Shown here piece after piece: positions 36,401 to 46,059 of a stretch of DNA of 64,000 nucleotides; position 1 is the stretch's first letter, and every line of letters starts with the position of its first letter. The translations under genes and the position numbers were made by a program. This DNA is from Rhizophagus irregularis (Eukaryota > Glomeromycota > Glomeromycetes > Glomerales > Glomeraceae), in the NCBI RefSeq assembly GCF_026210795.1, contig NC_089440.1, positions 2,542,001 to 2,606,000 of the forward strand, given 5' to 3'. Under the pieces are notes generated by a model. The model saw only the letters and a program-made list of their open reading frames with translations, had not been told where the DNA came from and made no database searches.

Positions 36401-38874
36401 CTCCTCTGTCTGCGCTTTTCACACTGTTGCCGTTCTCTATCCAACAAGCGTTCGGTCGATTTCTATCATCTCATGTGGCTTCATGGCAAAGAATTTTTTC
36501 TCACCCTTCATATAAGCTTTTTGCTAATTATATGATTACATATCTCCAAGGATTTTTGGATTGTGATGCTTGTCCCTCTATTATTGATTTAGAACCATGG
36601 TCTCATACCTTTTCTTTACGAACACATTCTTTGTTCAATTCTTTATTGTTCTCTTCTCGATTGAATATCACGTGGTCTTTATTGTTCCGACCTCTGAGGA
36701 AAGATTTACGTCTGGCGATTCCACTCCGGTCTATTTTACCAAAAGATTTATTTACTTCCATGAAAAATGTTCGAAACAATTTTGGCACTCGTTTTCTTGC
36801 CCAACTGGTTTCTCCGTGTGGCTCTCGACTTCTCTCATGGAAAGATTTACGCTTTCTTAAACGAGTATCGAACAAAGGATCTGTGCCTGCTTGGTTTAAT
36901 TATTTGTTTAATCTTATTGTTATTCCTAATTCGCCTTCCTTTTTTATTTTACAACAATTTAGAATTCCTAGTTCTCATACTGTAGCTTCTATTTCCTTTA
37001 TAGATATTAGTCGAAATTATTGGTTTAACCCTCAATGGGCTATTTCTTTTAATCGTAATACTAACTCTTTTCTTGTTGGCCGTGTGATTACTACCTATCC
37101 TGCTCCACGTAATGAAGCTCTTATTTCACATTGGATTGCGTCTTCAGTTGATGACTTGCTTTCTGATTTTACTGCATGCCAAGGTTGTGCCTCTGCTATT
37201 CCGCGATCCTCTACTTCTAAGACTTTGATTAAACGATGTCCCTCCGAAGGATGTTTTTCTTATGTTCCGTTATCAAGTTTGATCCGTTATCCTACGAAAC
37301 CTCGTACTTATATACATGCGGATACTCGCTCGGTTTCACTTTCTGCCTCGTTAGGCTATGCCAAATCTCTTTCATTATTCCAGCTTTTTGCTCCGGTTCA
37401 ACTACTTCCTATAACTGATCAAGTGTCTAGGACTTCCGATATCCAACTTCCTTCTTCGGTGTCTACACTTTATATTGATGGTTCCTTCCTTTCTCCTCCT
37501 AGTCATCTGACATTCTCGATGGCCTACGCATGGACTGCTATAGATCCTGATGGATTTATTTTGGAATCTCACTATAATATTATTTCTTCCATTTTTCCTT
37601 CTGCTTTACGTTCAGAAGTTTTTGCTTTATTACATGGATTAGACTCCCTCCCTCGGAATTCTAAGATAACTGTCGCCACTGATTGTGTTCAATTACTTTC
37701 TTTATGGTCTTTATATGTGGATGCTCCTTTTATTCCCAGAATGCTTAAAGAATCCAACCACCTTTTGTGGTCCTCCATACGCACTATTATGTTGCAAAAG
37801 AATCTGGATGTTACCTTGCTCAAGGTCCCTGCTCATGCTGACGATCCCTTGAATAATCATGTGGATGCATTAGCCAAAGCTGCTCATACTGACTCACAGC
37901 TTTCTTCTTGTCCACTATTGAATTCGATGGCTCCTTGCATTTTACAATTTAATTCCCTACCTGTGGATATGAATATCCGGAAATTTATTAGAGATATTTT
38001 TGACGCCAAAAGTCTTTTAACTCTTGCTGTATTACCAAGATTTAATTCCTATTCTTCAACTTCTGATATTGATTGGGCTTGTACCAAATTTTGTCTCAAT
38101 AACAATAAGCAGTTTGCCTCTCATCGGAATGGCCATTCCGAGTTTTGCGGTTTCCGTATCAAATTACTTTTAGATATGCTTCCAACGCTTACAACTCTTC
38201 AGAGACGAAAGCCTCATCTTTATAATCCAAGTTGGCTTTGTCCTCAATGTAACTCCTTTCCTGAAACCTTAGACCACTTGTGGACTTGTCCTTATATCTT
38301 ACCAGAATTTAGCCCTTTAAATACTTTTAAAACACTATTATTGGCTTTTCGGACTAATTATCTTGACAAATTCCTTTCCGCGTCATCTTTAATACCTTTA
38401 CCGGACTCTTTCGCTGCTGAATTTATGTCTCTTGATTGTTGGAATTGTGACCCTCCTTCAATCTCTTGCCTAAGACTCGTACGAGGACTTATACCGACAT
38501 CCCTTACAGAATTTCTTGGAATCTATTTTTCTCCACTTACCATATGGTCTATCTTAGATACACTGTTGCACAACTTTCATTTTGACCTTTATGTCCAAAT
38601 CTGGTTGTGCCGTTCCATTTTCTTTCATCATTGGGAACTAGCCCAAGGCATTACAAAAAAAATGAAATTATCAGCTCTTGGGCCATCTTCTATTCTTTAC
38701 CCTTCCTCTAACATCCTTCTTGACTCTTCGACACCTTCCCTGGCGACAGCTTCCTTGGATTCCTGGGTTTCTTGGGTTTCCTCTTCTATAGTCCGTGGGG
38801 GATCTTGGATTTCTCATTTGGATTTTTGGCGCCGCTTAACAGTTCAGCCTCTACTTAGGATTTCTTTTTGGTAA
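33394..38874 (+). CDS. LINE ORF2 polyprotein: APE endonuclease, RT, RNase H, zinc knuckle (1826 aa)
   Basis: This is the catalytic protein for target-primed reverse transcription. Endonuclease: residues about 40-275 with INFGQINVNG, LGDFNADE (about 189-196), SRLDYIW and TDHRVL. RT: about 640-910 with PIPKPHEFD, QDISKAFDSI, GIDQGEIISPLLW and FMDD at 840-843; Met at the second position of the catalytic box is unusual against FADD or YADD. RNase H: YIDGS at about 1360, SEVFALLHGLD, VATDCVQLL and HVDALA near 1490. Zinc knuckle: C1616, C1619, H1628, C1632. The start is chosen at the ATG overlapping the ORF1 stop; the frame is open further upstream to 33160, but that part is frame-shifted ORF1. One likely damaging change is PADRREAL, where copy 2 has Trp. 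No stop interrupts the frame. Confidence 0.9.
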   Translation: MIEHQFISGASQGFHPPNSAIPNNNSPNTPFSPFFSSPLINFGQINVNGLSSPVRQLHLLNYFLHSSFGVLSLNDTRLTSSGANFIYQNEHSQHNFKSYWAPSPSNSRPHDGVGLLLRHPLHKHVQKIDPWKGRLLKLDLFFHQTKISIISVYIPPYHSIHYEERDAIFAQLNLWLDKARSNNYHVVILGDFNADEISHSHLPQHHLKILRLLSSRYFTDHQSHISSILGPSPTFYHQNGSSRLDYIWSSPGFPAPGLFSQVETCPKLNDNQFTDHRVLITAFDFSSCFALLSKARLKQKSEQRTIFLYKYLKDDTWDKFSNEVNSRLELYLTTHHPSISSISALSLDKLWHALKRSILGGAIDSLPFQHVSNTHHHKYSPELTMLIAINKFLDRLLFKLTTSRPSRPAQISQMINSLPTQLTLLKSLLKDYTIPSYSITPLPTFIKFLRSQKALVSAYLSTQFHQHRVDSIEYYTALRDEHFSTSPGSFISSALSVEHRSIVLDRVLVVIDSKPTLLTDPSDIKQAAIKHFQSVVTPPLVQYSSKDSFPPRWQRAYTPLSDIDSSLYDSVMFPILENEWKSTLTSMPNNKASGPSKISYEMLKHLTGEAFTLSLVLANACLINGDIPADRREALIYPIPKPHEFDAQLKNTRPITLLETVRKCVVKVVTTRLSKILADNQVLQGGNFAGLPGGSTDIPIKMLDAIIHQRRFDKSDDQELWIVSQDISKAFDSIDLNMLRLALIRLHIPSLLIKFIINLFTRRNNKIIIHYGDTSKYRVRIGIDQGEIISPLLWVIYLDPLLTTLNRETCDPFILKSSALLDYSPIEYEQYNLPVSHITFMDDSTLIASSKRGIEDRLSITAEFYTLNNTQANSAKYILLSSEQFSQTIEFDLSSSPLILNPTLTLKALALSTFFQFLGVWFNLSASSRFVHNQTVSMVNDMAALLSPKKLLAQHVAYLYNVVLLPRLEFRLQSTLFAESTIKRMVSPMLSLIRQKAGLASVTPLSALFTLLPFSIQQAFGRFLSSHVASWQRIFSHPSYKLFANYMITYLQGFLDCDACPSIIDLEPWSHTFSLRTHSLFNSLLFSSRLNITWSLLFRPLRKDLRLAIPLRSILPKDLFTSMKNVRNNFGTRFLAQLVSPCGSRLLSWKDLRFLKRVSNKGSVPAWFNYLFNLIVIPNSPSFFILQQFRIPSSHTVASISFIDISRNYWFNPQWAISFNRNTNSFLVGRVITTYPAPRNEALISHWIASSVDDLLSDFTACQGCASAIPRSSTSKTLIKRCPSEGCFSYVPLSSLIRYPTKPRTYIHADTRSVSLSASLGYAKSLSLFQLFAPVQLLPITDQVSRTSDIQLPSSVSTLYIDGSFLSPPSHLTFSMAYAWTAIDPDGFILESHYNIISSIFPSALRSEVFALLHGLDSLPRNSKITVATDCVQLLSLWSLYVDAPFIPRMLKESNHLLWSSIRTIMLQKNLDVTLLKVPAHADDPLNNHVDALAKAAHTDSQLSSCPLLNSMAPCILQFNSLPVDMNIRKFIRDIFDAKSLLTLAVLPRFNSYSSTSDIDWACTKFCLNNNKQFASHRNGHSEFCGFRIKLLLDMLPTLTTLQRRKPHLYNPSWLCPQCNSFPETLDHLWTCPYILPEFSPLNTFKTLLLAFRTNYLDKFLSASSLIPLPDSFAAEFMSLDCWNCDPPSISCLRLVRGLIPTSLTEFLGIYFSPLTIWSILDTLLHNFHFDLYVQIWLCRSIFFHHWELAQGITKKMKLSALGPSSILYPSSNILLDSSTPSLATASLDSWVSWVSSSIVRGGSWISHLDFWRRLTVQPLLRISFW

Positions 38875-39360
38875 CGGATTGGATCTTAGGACATGCTGGA
38901 TAGTTGACTCACACTGGCCTTCGGGTAAAGTTGGGGTATGCGTATTCTGTAATAGTTTAGTTTTTCTTTACTTAATTTTATTTTGTTTAGATTTCTTTAC
39001 TTGTATGAATCGTGAAGCTAGTTCTTTTTATTTTTTATGTTATTTTCTATATTTGATATTTGTAATATTGTTCGATTTGTTTGTTGTACTTTTCGTTTAA
39101 AATTAATAATAAAAGATAAAGTCATAAGACTGTTTGCTCATAATCACCAAATATGGACTGTCCCAAATGTGTGACTATAAAGAGAGTTGACTGTACTGAA
39201 AAAATTACAAAAAATAAAAAAACAGAAAAAGAGCAAATTTTATTAAATCACTAGTATGAATTATTTTAAAGATATCTGGGATTCTTTTTAAACTAAAAAA
39301 AATTACAAAATTTTTATTATTTTTAGTAAATTTACTTTTGTTTAATCATGTTTTAATATT

Positions 39361-39487
39361 ACTATACTATTTCAAAATTAAAAAACTACTAAAAATAAGT
39401 AACCTTAACCTGCATTATGGAATTATGACTGCTTTAGCTGGAATTAAGTTCAAAAAATAGTTGTTTAATTTTATAATAGTACAGTAG
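39361..39487. mobile_element. Small MITE-like insertion in copy B
   Basis: Copy A reads straight through here (CATGTTTTAATATTAGATTC into ATTTCATCACG). In copy B about 127 bp intervene. Its ends resemble each other in inverse: CTATACTATTTCAAAATT on the left, and CTACTGTACTATTATAAAAT as the reverse complement of the right. Confidence 0.5.
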
Positions 39488-39615
39488 ATTTCTTTTATTT
39501 CATTATAAAAAATTTGTTTTTTAATATTCAAATTATTCAATTAAAAAATACAAATAAAATAAAAAAAAAGAAAATATTTTCTTTATAAATTTGAATTTAT
39601 TTATTATAAATTATA

Positions 39616-39836
39616 TAAAAAAAATTTCTAATTTTATACGGGGTGTTTGTACACAGGTTATATAGCTACTGACATTATACTCTTTTACTTTTTATTCTTA
39701 TTATATTACAGATAAATATATATATTTTCACCTGCTTTGCAAGTTTACTTAAGACATTAAAGGAGGTTTTGAATGCCGTTTTTAATCTACTAATATGACC
39801 CATGTTTAAACATCCTGTGTACAAATAGAAATTGCC
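39616..39836. mobile_element. MITE-like insertion with GTTTGTACACAGG ends
   Basis: The left end contains GGGGTGTTTGTACACAGGTT and the right end contains CATCCTGTGTACAAATAG, an inverted match of at least 12 bp. Copy A lacks this segment: it reads TTATATAAAATACTTTCTGT, which matches both sides of the insertion. A TTATATAAA-like sequence flanks both sides in copy B and may be the target duplication. Confidence 0.6.
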
Positions 39837-41340
39837 TTATATAAAATACATTTTATCTTAATTTGAAATTTGAAATTATTTATTATATATATTTGACAAT
39901 TTTCAAGTTTTTTTTATTATTCCTTATTTTTAGTAAAAAAATGTACCAACTTTTATCTTAAAAATAAAAAGTATTTAAAAAAATTTTTTTATATATTTTT
40001 AAATATCATTAAGAAGTATTATTTTTTATATTTAATTTAAAAGTTATTTTATATAAATGTAGTATTATATTTGATTTGCATTTTTTAATTTTTATTATTA
40101 GCTAGAATTAAGAAAAATTTGGCCAGAATTATGAATTTGAAAATAAATTTTATTTTAGCTGATTTTTAATTTATATACATAAACTATATATTATTAATAA
40201 TTATATAATATTATAATTTTTAATATAATTATTATAATAAAAAAAATTTGCCTTTAAATTTTATTATATATACAATAATTGATATGTATTTGAAAAATTT
40301 TTAATTTATTTGATGAATTGTTATATTTTAAATTGGATCATTTTAACGCTCACCAGTGGTGAAATTCACCAGGGGTAAATTCACCAGTGGTGAAATTCAC
40401 CCAAGGTAAAGTTCACCTATATTACATAATTATTAAAATTTAAATTGTTTTGTTTTGAAAAAAATAATAATTTTATTAATAAAAATATTTATATAAAATA
40501 TATGGGGTGAGTGCTGGGAAAAGGGACCAAATTGACATTTCAGTGAAAATTTATTTTTTATTACAAATGGATAAAGATTTATCTAAGAAACATTTTTTAC
40601 TTAATATTGAAGGGTCATTAGCATAATAAAATGTTGCGCTACGGCCTTGTAACACTTTGTTACCCTATATCTGGTTTAGTTGTTTTTAAATAAGGAGATG
40701 CAAATGTCAATCAATTTTGCAGATCACTTCCAAAACAGTACTACAACATTTATGAGTGCTGAGAAAAGGGACCAAATTTTACAACCAATTAAAAGTTTTT
40801 GTGCACTGACTCAGTGTACGATTTTTTTTTTTTATTAATAAGGAATTCGCGCCTCGCAATACAACCTTTACACGTCAAGCACCGAACTCGATATACGTTA
40901 AATAAAGTATCTATCTAAAATACATGATAAAACAATAAACACAGCAAAAAAATAAAGAGCACGCTATATGAAATATTAACGTATTCATGTCTACATCGCA
41001 CGATACTATTTGACTAAGTAGCCCAACTAAACTAACGAACGCGCCTGCATAAAGCCAATGCCATTTCGCTCCCCTCCCAGTGCGCTTAACGCCACCGATG
41101 TCTTTTACTAATTCCTATAAATAATTTTAAACATCACTAAAACTCCCTCCCAATAAAGACCTCTGACAAGCCCAAATAGTAGAGTTTTTCCATAACTACT
41201 TTATTGGGATTTTTAATTATAAATGCTTCTTCGATAATTGCTCCTTAGTAGATAATTGAAACCAACTGGAAACTAAACTAAGCGGTCAACGGGTCAAGGT
41301 ATATTCATTTGCTTGTTTCCCATTTCGTTTTATTTATTCT

Positions 41341-42165
41341 AATGCTTCTTTTCTTTTATTTTAGGTTCTTCGGCTCTCCCGGGTTTGCGATCAAGGTATT
41401 TTCCTTTTTTTTCGTTTGTTTATTTCTTTGTTGTTCCATTTCGTTTTAATAATGCTTTCTTTTCTTTCTTTTTAGGTTCTTCGGCTCTCTCGAGTTTGTG
41501 ATCAAGGTATTTTCCTTTTTTTTTCATTTGTTTGTTTCTTCGTTGCTCCATTTCGTTTTAATAATGCTTTCTTTTCTTTCTTTTTGGTTCTTCTTCTCTC
41601 GGATTTGTGATCAAAGTATTTTCTTTTTTTCATTTGTTTGTTTCTTCGTTGCTCTATTTTGTTTTACTTTGTTCCTAAACTAATGCTTTCTTTTTTTTCT
41701 TTTTAGGTTCTTCGGCTCTTTTCGGTTCTGCAGTCAAGGTATTTTCATTTTTTTCGTTTGTTTGTTTCTTCGTTTCTCCATTTCATTTTAATTTTGTTTC
41801 TAATGCTTTCTTTTCTTTTTAGGTTCTTCGGCTCTCTGGGTTTGCGATCAAAGTATTTTCTTTTTTTTATTTGTTTGTTTCTTCGTTGCTCTATTTTGTT
41901 TACTTTTGTTCCTAAACTAATGCTTTCTTTTTTTTTCTTTTTAGGTTCTTCGGCTCTTTTCGATTCTGCAGTCAAAGTATTTATTTCATTTTTTTGTTTC
42001 TTCGTTCCTCCATTTCGGTTTAATTTTGTTTCTAATGCTTTCTTTTCTTTCTTTTTAGGTTCTTTGGCTCTTTTGATTCTGCAGTCAAGGTATTTTCATT
42101 TTTTTTTCGTTTATTTGTTCCATTTTATTTATTTTGTCTCTGCTTTATATTTTAGGTTCTTCATA
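41341..42165 (+). repeat. Left array of mini-exon-like units, period about 110-122 bp
   Basis: Seven units and a degenerate eighth. Each has a polypyrimidine run ending TTTTTAG, then a 29-32-nt core of the form GTTCTTCGGCTCTC...GATCAAG or ...GCAGTCAAG, then GTATTTTC. Cores start at 41365, 41476, 41587 (acceptor AG lost), 41707, 41823, 41945 and 42059. The pattern mimics acceptor, short exon, donor, repeated toward the gene that starts at 42656. Confidence 0.75.
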
Positions 42166-42655
42166 TCTAATTATTTTTCATTTCATTTCATTTACAGTTC
42201 GTTTTATTTTGCCAACATTGGTTTTTGTTATTATTATTCATAATTCGGTTTATTATCATTATTAGCCTTATTATCATCAGTGTAGTGTATTATTTTAACA
42301 AAAATGATAATTTTTTTGGTATTTTGCACTACGGGAAATTTGTAATGTGAATTTTCAACGAAAATAATGAAATTTCTGTATTAGTCTAAAATCTTTTTTT
42401 GGTATTATGTTGCAAATTTTGGGAAATTTATTTGTTATATATCGTTATCTATCGTTATCATCGTTATTTTATCATTTTCATAAGACTATATATGGCTAAT
42501 GGCGTTGACATCTCATCAATTTAAGTGTTGTATTATGTTACCAATCCTGTATATTTAATGTTTTTATACAATAAATCTTTTTTTTTGGAGGTATTTTATT
42601 TAAATAAATAGAATTTGCATTAATTTTTTTTTCATTCTTCTTATCCTTCTTACTA

Positions 42656-44986
42656 ATGGAGTCCACTCATGAAATATTTTATCCTACAATTATAGAAGCC
42701 CATTCAATAAATTCATTATCTAAAGAATTTGAACAACTTAAAGCATTATATCAAAATGATGGTGAATTAGAAATTAATGACAAACCGGAATCCACTCCAA
42801 TTCCTGATGAAAGTGATGCATATTCCGTAGATGAATTATCAGAAGATGAAGGAAATGAAATTTTAACTTCAGCTCAAAAAGAAAAATTTCAAAAATTATA
42901 TGATATAATGGATGTTGATGATGATGATGAACAAAAAGAGCAAAGTAAAATGGAAAAGCTTTTAAATGAACAGGATGAAAAGGCATTTAAGCTTATTCTT
43001 CATTCTGACTGTTGTAATAAAAAATGTTATACAACCAAAATCAATCATGATAATGCTCTTCTTTCTTTCTTTTCAAACAATAAAATCACTTCCAAAATCT
43101 GAGTTAAATATGTTTTTATTAGGATTACTCCACGCTATGAAACGTTCAGATCAAACCCATCATAGTAAAACTGAAAAAAAATATTTAACTATTAAATATA
43201 TCTTTGATGAAATTGAAATTTGTGAAACAGCTTTTCTTCATATTTATTCACTAAGTATAAAAAAATGGAAGATGATTCGAAGTCATTATCAAATAAATGG
43301 GTTTAAACCTATATTACATGGAAATAAAAGAAGAAAAAGTAGTCATGCTTTAACATTTGAAACAATTTTACATATACTTACTTTTATTATTAATTATGCC
43401 AATATTCATGGATTACCTTCTCCAGGTATAATTTATTGATTTTTAATCAAATAACTTATTTTACTTAATAAATATATTAATAAGTTATTTAATTTTATAG
43501 GACGTAGTTTTCGTGATGATACAATGGCTATAATTTTTCTTCCAGTTAGTGATAGTTATATAGGATTATATCGACTGTATGAATCAAGTTTAAAAATTGA
43601 TTCTGAACATTATATAAGTCGTTGAACCTTTTTAAGAGTTTGGAAAAAATATATTCCAGAAATTAAATTTTTATCTCCTAGAAGTGATTTGTGTTTTCAT
43701 TGTAAAAATATGAGGTTCAATACACAATTTTGGAATCAAGATGAAAAGGATGATAAAGTAAAAGAATGGCATGAACATATTACATGGGCTAATCAAGAAA
43801 GAGATTATTATAGGTTAGTAACTTATTAATAATAAATTCTTTACAATTTTGTATATTAATTTATATTTTATATTTATTTAAGAAACTGTATAAAAAATTC
43901 TAAAGATCAATTAACAAAAATTGATAAAGAATTAATAATACGTCCTGGAGTTTCAAATTCTTTAGAATTTGAAAATCATATTTCATGGGATTTTGCTGAA
44001 GGTGTTCACCTTCCCTACTCCTCACAACAAGAGGTAAAAGTTTAAATATTAAATAATTAAAAACTTAGCATTTTTATTATATATTAATATTATTAATATT
44101 TTTAGGGATCAATTTACTTTAAATCACCATGGAAAGTTTCTATTTTTGGAATTTGTGAAGAAGCCTTTCCCCAACAGGTATAGTTTAATTATATAAACTA
44201 AAAAAAAATATATAAAATTAAATTAATTAATAATAAAATTAATAATATATTTTATAGAAAAATTATTTAATACAAGAAAATGAAAATGTGGGAAAAGGTG
44301 CAGATGCTGTAATTTCTTTGGTCCATCATTATTTTAAAACCCATGGTCTTGGAGAAAAATACCTAATCGTTCATGCTGATAATTGTTCAGGTCAAAACAA
44401 AAATAATGCCATGATTCAATATTTAACATGGAGAGTAATGAATGGTTTACATGATCGGATTAAATACTGCTTTATGGTAGCTGGTCATACAAAGTTTTCT
44501 TCAGATGGATTTTTTGGATTAATTAAATTAAAAATGCGAGTTTCAGAAGTTCAAGATCTTTCTGATATGGTAGAAGTAGTTCATAATTCTACTACTGGAG
44601 GATTTAATACAGCACAAACAATTTATGGTTTAGGTGGAAATCAAAAAGTTCTTTTTTATAAATGGACTGAATTTTTAAATAAAGAATTTACTAAAATACC
44701 ACAAATCCTTCAGCAGCATCATTTTGAAATTTCAAATGAAAAAAATGGAATAGTAAATGTTCAAACAAAAGTTGATGGAGAAAAAATAGAAATTTCAATT
44801 CTTAAAAAAAATATAACTCCTTTAATTAGTTTTCCAAATATATTGTTACCAAAGAAATTATCTGCAGAACGACAATGGTACTTATATGAGCAAATCCGTG
44901 AACATGTTACTCATCCAGATAAAAAAGATCAATATTGTTCAAAACCACTTATACCAAAACCTAGTAAAGACAAATCTGAAAATTAG
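42656..44986 (+). pseudogene. Broken DUF7869-type gene, probable transposase
   Basis: Exons can be joined from MESTHEIFYPT (42656) through introns at about 43428-43500, 43813-43881, 44032-44105 and 44180-44257 to the stop at 44986. The N-terminal 140 residues are acidic. The middle has GLPSPG, SFRDDTMAI and a cysteine pair (DLCFHCKNM). The last exon carries IVHADNCSGQNKNN and VAGHTKFSSDGFFGLIK, the hallmark of DUF7869 proteins; its spaced acidic and His residues fit an RNase H-like catalytic fold, though that role is inference. Two lesions: a 1-nt frameshift in the CTTTCTTTC run near 43065, and an in-frame TGA at about 43623 (SR-stop-TFLRVW, probably a lost Trp). It lies between the two inverted arrays. 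Confidence 0.7.
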
Positions 44987-45015
44987 ATAGATATTTAAGA
45001 CTGTTGCTAATTTGC

Positions 45016-45051
45016 ATTCAGGGTGAAATCACCTAAGGGTGATTTCACTCA
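45016..45051. repeat. Palindromic GGGTGAAATCACC cluster
   Basis: Positions 45016-45051 contain GGGTGAAATCACC, TAA, and GGGTGATTTCAC, a hairpin-capable pair resembling the end motifs at 40349 and 48971. It lies just 3' of the DUF7869-type gene and could be a terminator-like hairpin or a leftover end motif. Confidence 0.5.
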
Positions 45052-45124
45052 TGATTAATTTATTAAATAAAATTCAATATTTCTCACTTCGTAATTTGCA
45101 TATAAATCCCCTGTAAATTTTTTA

Positions 45125-45900
45125 AATTTTTTGATAGGAATTATAAAAAAAATGAGTCGCAACGATAAATAAAAGAGAATAAGTGAATGAAAAAGGAAAA
45201 AAGAATGAGGGTGAATGAAAAAAATAGGGAGAGTGAAAGGGAATGAAAGAAACGAAGGGGGAGCGAAGGAGGAACGAAATGGAGCAAAGGGGAGTAAAAG
45301 AAACGAAAGGAACGAAAAAGAACAAGTGGGAATGAAAAAAAAATGAAAAGAATGAAGGGGGACGAAATGTAGTAAAGGGGGAATAAAAAAATGAAAGGAA
45401 CAAAGGGTAGTGTAAAGAAATGAAAAAGATGAAGTGGGAATGGAAAAAAAAAATGAAAATAATGAAAGGTAGTGTAAAGGAACGAAAAAGATGAAGTGGG
45501 AATGGAATAAAAATGGAAGGAACGAAGAGTAGTGTAAAGGAATGAAAAAGACGAAATGGGAACGAAAAAAAAAGAAAGGAACGGAAAAAACAAAGTGGAA
45601 ACAAAAAAAATACGAAAGTAACAGGTGACCAAGTGAAAACCAAACCCATAAAATAAAAGAAGAAATAAAGTTAATAGGGAACGGAAATTACATGTAATAA
45701 ATAAACGAAAACAAAAAAAAATAAAAAACATACCTTAGTAGTTGCAGAGAAGAACCGAAAGACCTAAAAAGAACGAAATACAAAATGTAAGAAACGAAAT
45801 ATAAGAATGAAATAAAAAAATAAGAAGAAACGGCCATGTAGTGCTGGACATATCTTAATTGCAAAACCGAAAGAGCCAAAGGACCTAAAAAAACGAAATA
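45125..45900. repeat. Purine-rich degenerate tandem array, period about 62 bp
   Basis: The plus strand is nearly all A and G across about 500 bp, with units containing AGTGTAAAGGAATGAAAAAG followed by (A/C)GAA(A/G)TGGGAA. The minus-strand frames rich in Phe and Ser are a consequence of composition, not genes. Confidence 0.75.
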
Positions 45901-46059
45901 AAGTTAGTAGGAAACAAAATGCAAGAAGCAAAATGAAAAAAAAGACATACGATAAATTTTGTGGCCGAAAGTTGAAATGAGATTATATTAGTAGGGAAAC
46001 AACATATAATCGATTTTTGATTAATATCTCATTGCAACCATCGTGTGTACTTGATAATA

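Larger units (their letters stand above)
31146..39139 (+). mobile_element. LINE copy 3, full length, ORF2 intact
   Basis: About 8.0 kb from GGAGGATCATCGCAACTC to the 3' end CTGTTTGCTC. The 143-nt 5' UTR and the ORF layout match copy 2. ORF2 is uninterrupted; ORF1 has a nonsense codon and two 1-nt deletions. The downstream target 15-mer (39140-39154) leads straight back into pogo-element sequence, ending the array. Domain order (RRM-bearing ORF1, then APE, RT, RNase H and zinc knuckle) places it among APE-type non-LTR elements with RNase H. I cannot fix the clade by eye. Confidence 0.88.
20189..39193. mobile_element. Pogo-like non-autonomous DNA transposon hosting a SINE and three LINEs
   Basis: The left end is CAGTCAACTCCTTCTATAGT. 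The reverse complement of the right end is CAGTCAACTCTCTTTATAGT. Each end abuts a TA (20187-20188 and 39194-39195), as expected for Tc1/mariner-pogo elements. Subterminal TATAGTCAC motifs repeat near both ends. Removing the SINE with one target copy (995 bp) and the LINE block leaves about 0.97 kb with no transposase, so the element is a MITE-sized derivative. It contains a four-copy internal repeat around a TCTCATCAAGACGAAT motif. The right 39 bp (39155-39193) are separated from the left part by 17 kb of LINE sequence. Confidence 0.75.
39196..40270. repeat. AT-rich dispersed repeat, copy B right half
   Basis: This resumes the homology of copy A (about 18100-18880) after the pogo-like element, with shared blocks such as TTTTTATTATTTTTAGTAAA, CATGTTTTAATATTA and AATTTGGCCAGAATTATG. 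Two stretches absent from copy A are likely insertions: about 39361-39487 and about 39616-39836. Confidence 0.6.

Noticed and set aside
41758-42243. 161-codon Phe/Ser-rich frame, and similar frames at 46414-46721
   Set aside because: They run through the T-rich spacers of the mini-exon arrays in both arms. Composition explains the openness and there is no conserved protein.
45122-45731. Minus-strand Phe-rich frames of 175 and 196 codons resembling membrane proteins
   Set aside because: They come from the purine-rich array read in reverse; any frame gives Phe, Ser and Leu.
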